In this document: piece after piece, positions 61,725 to 64,000 of the stretch | Layout of the letters: the number at the start of each line of letters is the position of its first letter | How positions within the stretch are numbered: position 1 is the stretch's first letter | Source of the DNA: a bacterium | Lineage (GTDB): Bacteria; Electryoneota; RPQS01 | Direction of reading: 5' to 3' | Assembly (NCBI GenBank): GCA_016721565.1 | Contig: JADKHW010000002.1 | Location: 62,001 to 126,000 of the forward strand | DNA length: 64,000 bases | The notes under the pieces: model-generated | Seen by the model: only the letters and a program-made list of their open reading frames with translations | What the model was told of the DNA's origin: nothing | Databases searched by the model: none | Made by a program: the position numbers and the translations under genes

Positions 61725-63002
61725 ATGTCACTCTTACACGACAAACTGTCTACAACACTACCAGCCTATCAGGACTCTATCAAGTCCCTGGCAAAGTCGC
61801 ACGGCGAAACTGTCATAGACAATGTTTCAGTCGGCGCATTACTTGGCGGACAGCGCGGCATCAAGTCGCTTCTGTGCGACACATCCGAAGTCCCCGCCGA
61901 TCACGGTTTGATTATTCGCGGTACGCCCATTATGCAACTGGTGGACAAACTTCCCGAAGAAGTTTTCTGGCTCTTGCTCACGGGTGATCTGCCGACCGCC
62001 GCTGAACTCGCCGACTTTCAGACAGACCTGAACAGTCGTCGCGAAGTTCCACGATATGTTTGGGATGTTCTTGAGGCGATGCCAAAAGACAGCCACCCGA
62101 TGGCAACCTTCAATTTGTTGGTATTGGCCCTCGAGCGTGAGTCAATTTTCCGCAAGCGCTATGACGAAGGTATGCCAAAGGATCAATATTGGCATGCCGT
62201 GCTTGAAGATTGCCTAAACCTTGTTGCAAAGCTTCCCGAAATTGCCGCCGGTGTCTATCGCTGGCGATACGATCTCGGGCAGCGCATCGCGCCCAAGGCA
62301 GGTCTTGATTGGGCGGCATCTTACGCCTATATGATGGGCATCGAAGATAAGGACGGCGGTTTCGCTCGCCTCATGCGTCTGTACATGACATTACACACGG
62401 ACCACGAAAGCGGTAACGTTTCTGCCCATACCTCGCATTGTGTCGGCTCCGCTTTGTCGGATCCGTACTACACAATCTGCGCCGGACTGAATGGTTTGGC
62501 AGGACCTCTGCATGGTCTTGCCAATCAGGAAGTCCTCGAATGGCTGCTTGATGTAATCAACAAGTTTAACGGTGTTCCGTCGAATGAGCAATTGCATAAT
62601 TTCGCTCAGGAAACGTTGAACAGTGGGCGTGTGATTCCTGGCTACGGCCACGCTGTTTTGCGTGTGGTCGATCCGCGCTTCACTGCGTTCATGGAGTTCG
62701 GTAAGAAAGAATGCCCGAATGCTCCGGTGTTCAAACTCGCGGAGCAAGTGTTCAACGTCGTGCCCGATATTCTGAAAACGATTCAGAAAATCAAGGATCC
62801 GTGGCCAAACGTTGATTCAATTTCCGGCAGTTTGTTGCATCACTACGGTGTGACGCAGGCTCGTTACTATACGGTGTTATTTGGCGTTTCGCGTGCAATT
62901 GGTATCTCGTCGCAGCTCGTTCTGAGCCGCGCATGGGGCGAGCCGATCCAGCGCCCGAAATCGATCACACTTGGTGCGCTTAAGAAACTCGCCGGCGCCT
63001 AA
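61725..63002 (+). CDS. gltA: Citrate synthase, eukaryote-like type
   Basis: Citrate synthase condenses oxaloacetate with acetyl-CoA. The 425-residue protein resembles the mitochondrial-type enzyme in several blocks: NVSVGALLGGQRGIKSLLCDTS, LHTDHESGNVSAHTSHCVGSALSDPYY, GLAGPLHGLANQEVLEWL, GYGHAVLRVVDPRF and KDPWPNVDSISGSLLHHYG. The catalytic His residues and the Asp of NVDSISG are present. Most bacteria use a different type; the eukaryote-like form is known from Geobacter and some others. A terminator follows at 63023-63055. It probably works with the acyl-CoA cluster in this window, though it is transcribed separately. Confidence 0.95.
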   Translation: MSLLHDKLSTTLPAYQDSIKSLAKSHGETVIDNVSVGALLGGQRGIKSLLCDTSEVPADHGLIIRGTPIMQLVDKLPEEVFWLLLTGDLPTAAELADFQTDLNSRREVPRYVWDVLEAMPKDSHPMATFNLLVLALERESIFRKRYDEGMPKDQYWHAVLEDCLNLVAKLPEIAAGVYRWRYDLGQRIAPKAGLDWAASYAYMMGIEDKDGGFARLMRLYMTLHTDHESGNVSAHTSHCVGSALSDPYYTICAGLNGLAGPLHGLANQEVLEWLLDVINKFNGVPSNEQLHNFAQETLNSGRVIPGYGHAVLRVVDPRFTAFMEFGKKECPNAPVFKLAEQVFNVVPDILKTIQKIKDPWPNVDSISGSLLHHYGVTQARYYTVLFGVSRAIGISSQLVLSRAWGEPIQRPKSITLGALKKLAGA

Positions 63003-63022
63003 GCAGTTTCTCTTCGCAATTC

Positions 63023-63055
63023 AAAAGCCCGATCACAATGTGGTCGGGCTTTTTC
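63023..63055. terminator. Bidirectional terminator between gltA and the FAD oxidase gene
   Basis: AGCCCGATCACA and TGTGGTCGGGCT pair in a 12-base stem with one G-T wobble, and TTTTT follows on the plus strand. A-rich sequence on the other side gives a TTTT run on the minus strand, so it can end both convergent transcripts. Confidence 0.85.
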
Positions 63056-63077
63056 TATCATACCATTCTGATTTAGA

Positions 63078-64000
63078 CTATGCCGTTGTCTGTGCTCGCA
63101 ACGGTTTGTAGCATGAGGTGGGATCGCACTTGTTCACGAGTGCAAGCTCCCAACTCTGCGTCAAGGCATCGCGGTAGAGCGATACGTCACTCATTCCCGA
63201 CCCCAACAGCACCGGACAACCCTGTAAATTCAAAGCGTCTTCAGCTAATCTCTCAAGCAATTCAGCGGCGCGGCGAGCTGTGCGTGCTTCATCATCGGGA
63301 TGTAATACCCACACGTTCACATGCCCAATGTCCAGCGTACCCCAAACGGCAACAGTGAGGCTCCGATCGCGTGCAAGTTCGTTAACACGCTCATCAAAAT
63401 CACACATAGCTTCCGAAGGAAGACGATAGCGACCGCAGCTCTTGTTGGCAAACAAACGGCTCAGTGTGCGCGGCAATCTAAATAGATTTTGCCACATATG
63501 ATTGACCGGTGTAATACCCTCGACCCTTTGATGAACAAGTTCCGGCGCGACTTCGGCTCCGATATTACCGTCCCACTCACAAGCAAGCAGTCCAACGGCA
63601 TTCTCAGAAATGAGATTATCGTTTCCTTGCCTAAGCGCGTTGGTCGCAGTGCCAGTCCAAAAGGGTAGCGCGCTTGGCATCGGCACGCCATAGCGCCAAC
63701 CGTGATACACATCACTTAACTCTTAATCGATTGACATTCACACAACAGCAGAGTACGGGATTCGGGTATTGGCTCCAAAGCAAGCTCGAATCTCGTCATA
63801 ATGCCGTATCGAGCCGCGCTGCCAAATAACAAGGAGAGACGTCAATGTTGTCACCCGTGCTACCGGGTCCAGTCGCGAACAGTTCACCGTCATATCCAAT
63901 CCATTCGATCCGGCGGAGATTCGAAATCACTCCGCCACCGCGATGGCATCTTACACCTTCCGCCGCCCGCGCGAACAATGTTCCCATAGTCTCACCCGGC
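63078..64000 (-). pseudogene. FAD-linked oxidase (GlcD/DLD type), partial, two frameshifts
   Basis: The gene runs off the window at 64000. The right side reads PGETMGTLFARAAEGVRCHRGGG, then RRIEWIGYDGELF and TGPGSTGDNIDVSPCYL, the FAD-binding part. A base is missing at a C run (63822-63823), which when added gives YLGSAARYGIMTRFELALEPIPESRT, matching the GSEGTLG region. A second missing base near 63718-63719 joins the last part, VYHGWRYGVPMPSALPFW, VWGTLDIGHVNVWVLHPDDEARTARRAAELLERL and a C-terminal end at 63078. This resembles glycolate/D-lactate dehydrogenase-type oxidases. The substrate is unknown. The lesions are probably sequence errors, but decay cannot be excluded. Confidence 0.75.

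Overview
This window reads as a chromosomal segment of a Gram-negative bacterium. The evidence for that includes LapA/LapB, MlaD, a PorV/PorQ-type barrel, a DUF5020 barrel, an OsmC protein and a DsbD. Gene content and order (coaBC-rpoZ-gmk-yicC; hprK next to EIIA/EIIB of the mannose family; a eukaryote-like citrate synthase) suggest a lineage in or near the FCB group, such as Zixibacteria, KSB1, Calditrichota or Electryoneota. That placement is inference and no marker here settles the phylum. The genetic code looks standard: TAA, TAG and TGA all serve as normal stops.

Layout. From 1 to about 47.8 kb all recognised genes are on the minus strand, in long tightly packed and often overlapping runs. 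In transcription order the first run is a DUF5020 barrel protein, a tRNA(CAT) unit with its own promoter and terminator, a zinc-ribbon coiled-coil protein, an RNase H-like gene, rnpB, a lone secreted protein, and recJ followed by three exported proteins. Next comes an acyl-CoA/leucine-type catabolic cluster (liuB, liuC, liuD, two acyl-CoA dehydrogenases, 3-hydroxyacyl-CoA dehydrogenase, thiolase, a metallo-beta-lactamase), then ilvE, nusB, a phosphoesterase, secA and smg. The third run is topA, xerC, hpf, hprK, EIIA, EIIB, mlaD, ade, hisS, sfsA, miaB, lapA, lapB, a SPOR protein, mutS, a PorV-like protein, yicC, gmk, rpoZ, coaBC and udg. From 48.0 kb a plus-strand run carries HAD, EamA, PfpI, polX, GAF, phosphohexomutase, glgC and pdp genes plus a small Lys/Ala-rich protein. 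The last 7 kb is mixed: trx and dsbD (-), osmC (+), sprT-like and rmuC (-), gltA (+), and a partial FAD-linked oxidase (-).

How the genes work together. Most genes are housekeeping: nucleotide and CoA metabolism, DNA repair, translation, tRNA modification, secretion and LPS/outer-membrane control. The carboxylase cluster suggests branched-chain or fatty acyl-CoA oxidation feeding acetyl-CoA to the nearby but separately transcribed citrate synthase. HPr kinase with soluble EIIA/EIIB and no EIIC/EIID suggests a regulatory rather than transport PTS.

The strongest unexpected signal is not a new system. It is a high density of single-base lesions in otherwise well conserved genes. I located eleven one-base frameshifts (coaBC, SPOR, ybjQ, thiolase, liuD, liuB, pdp x3, FAD oxidase x2) and two in-frame stops (yicC, mutS). 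Most frameshifts lie in short runs of one base. Uncorrected sequencing or assembly error is the simplest explanation; real gene decay is the alternative. Several apparent split genes, such as a biotin carboxylase and a separate biotin carrier, should be read as one gene. I saw no CRISPR array, insertion sequence, prophage or defence island, and I do not claim an undescribed system.
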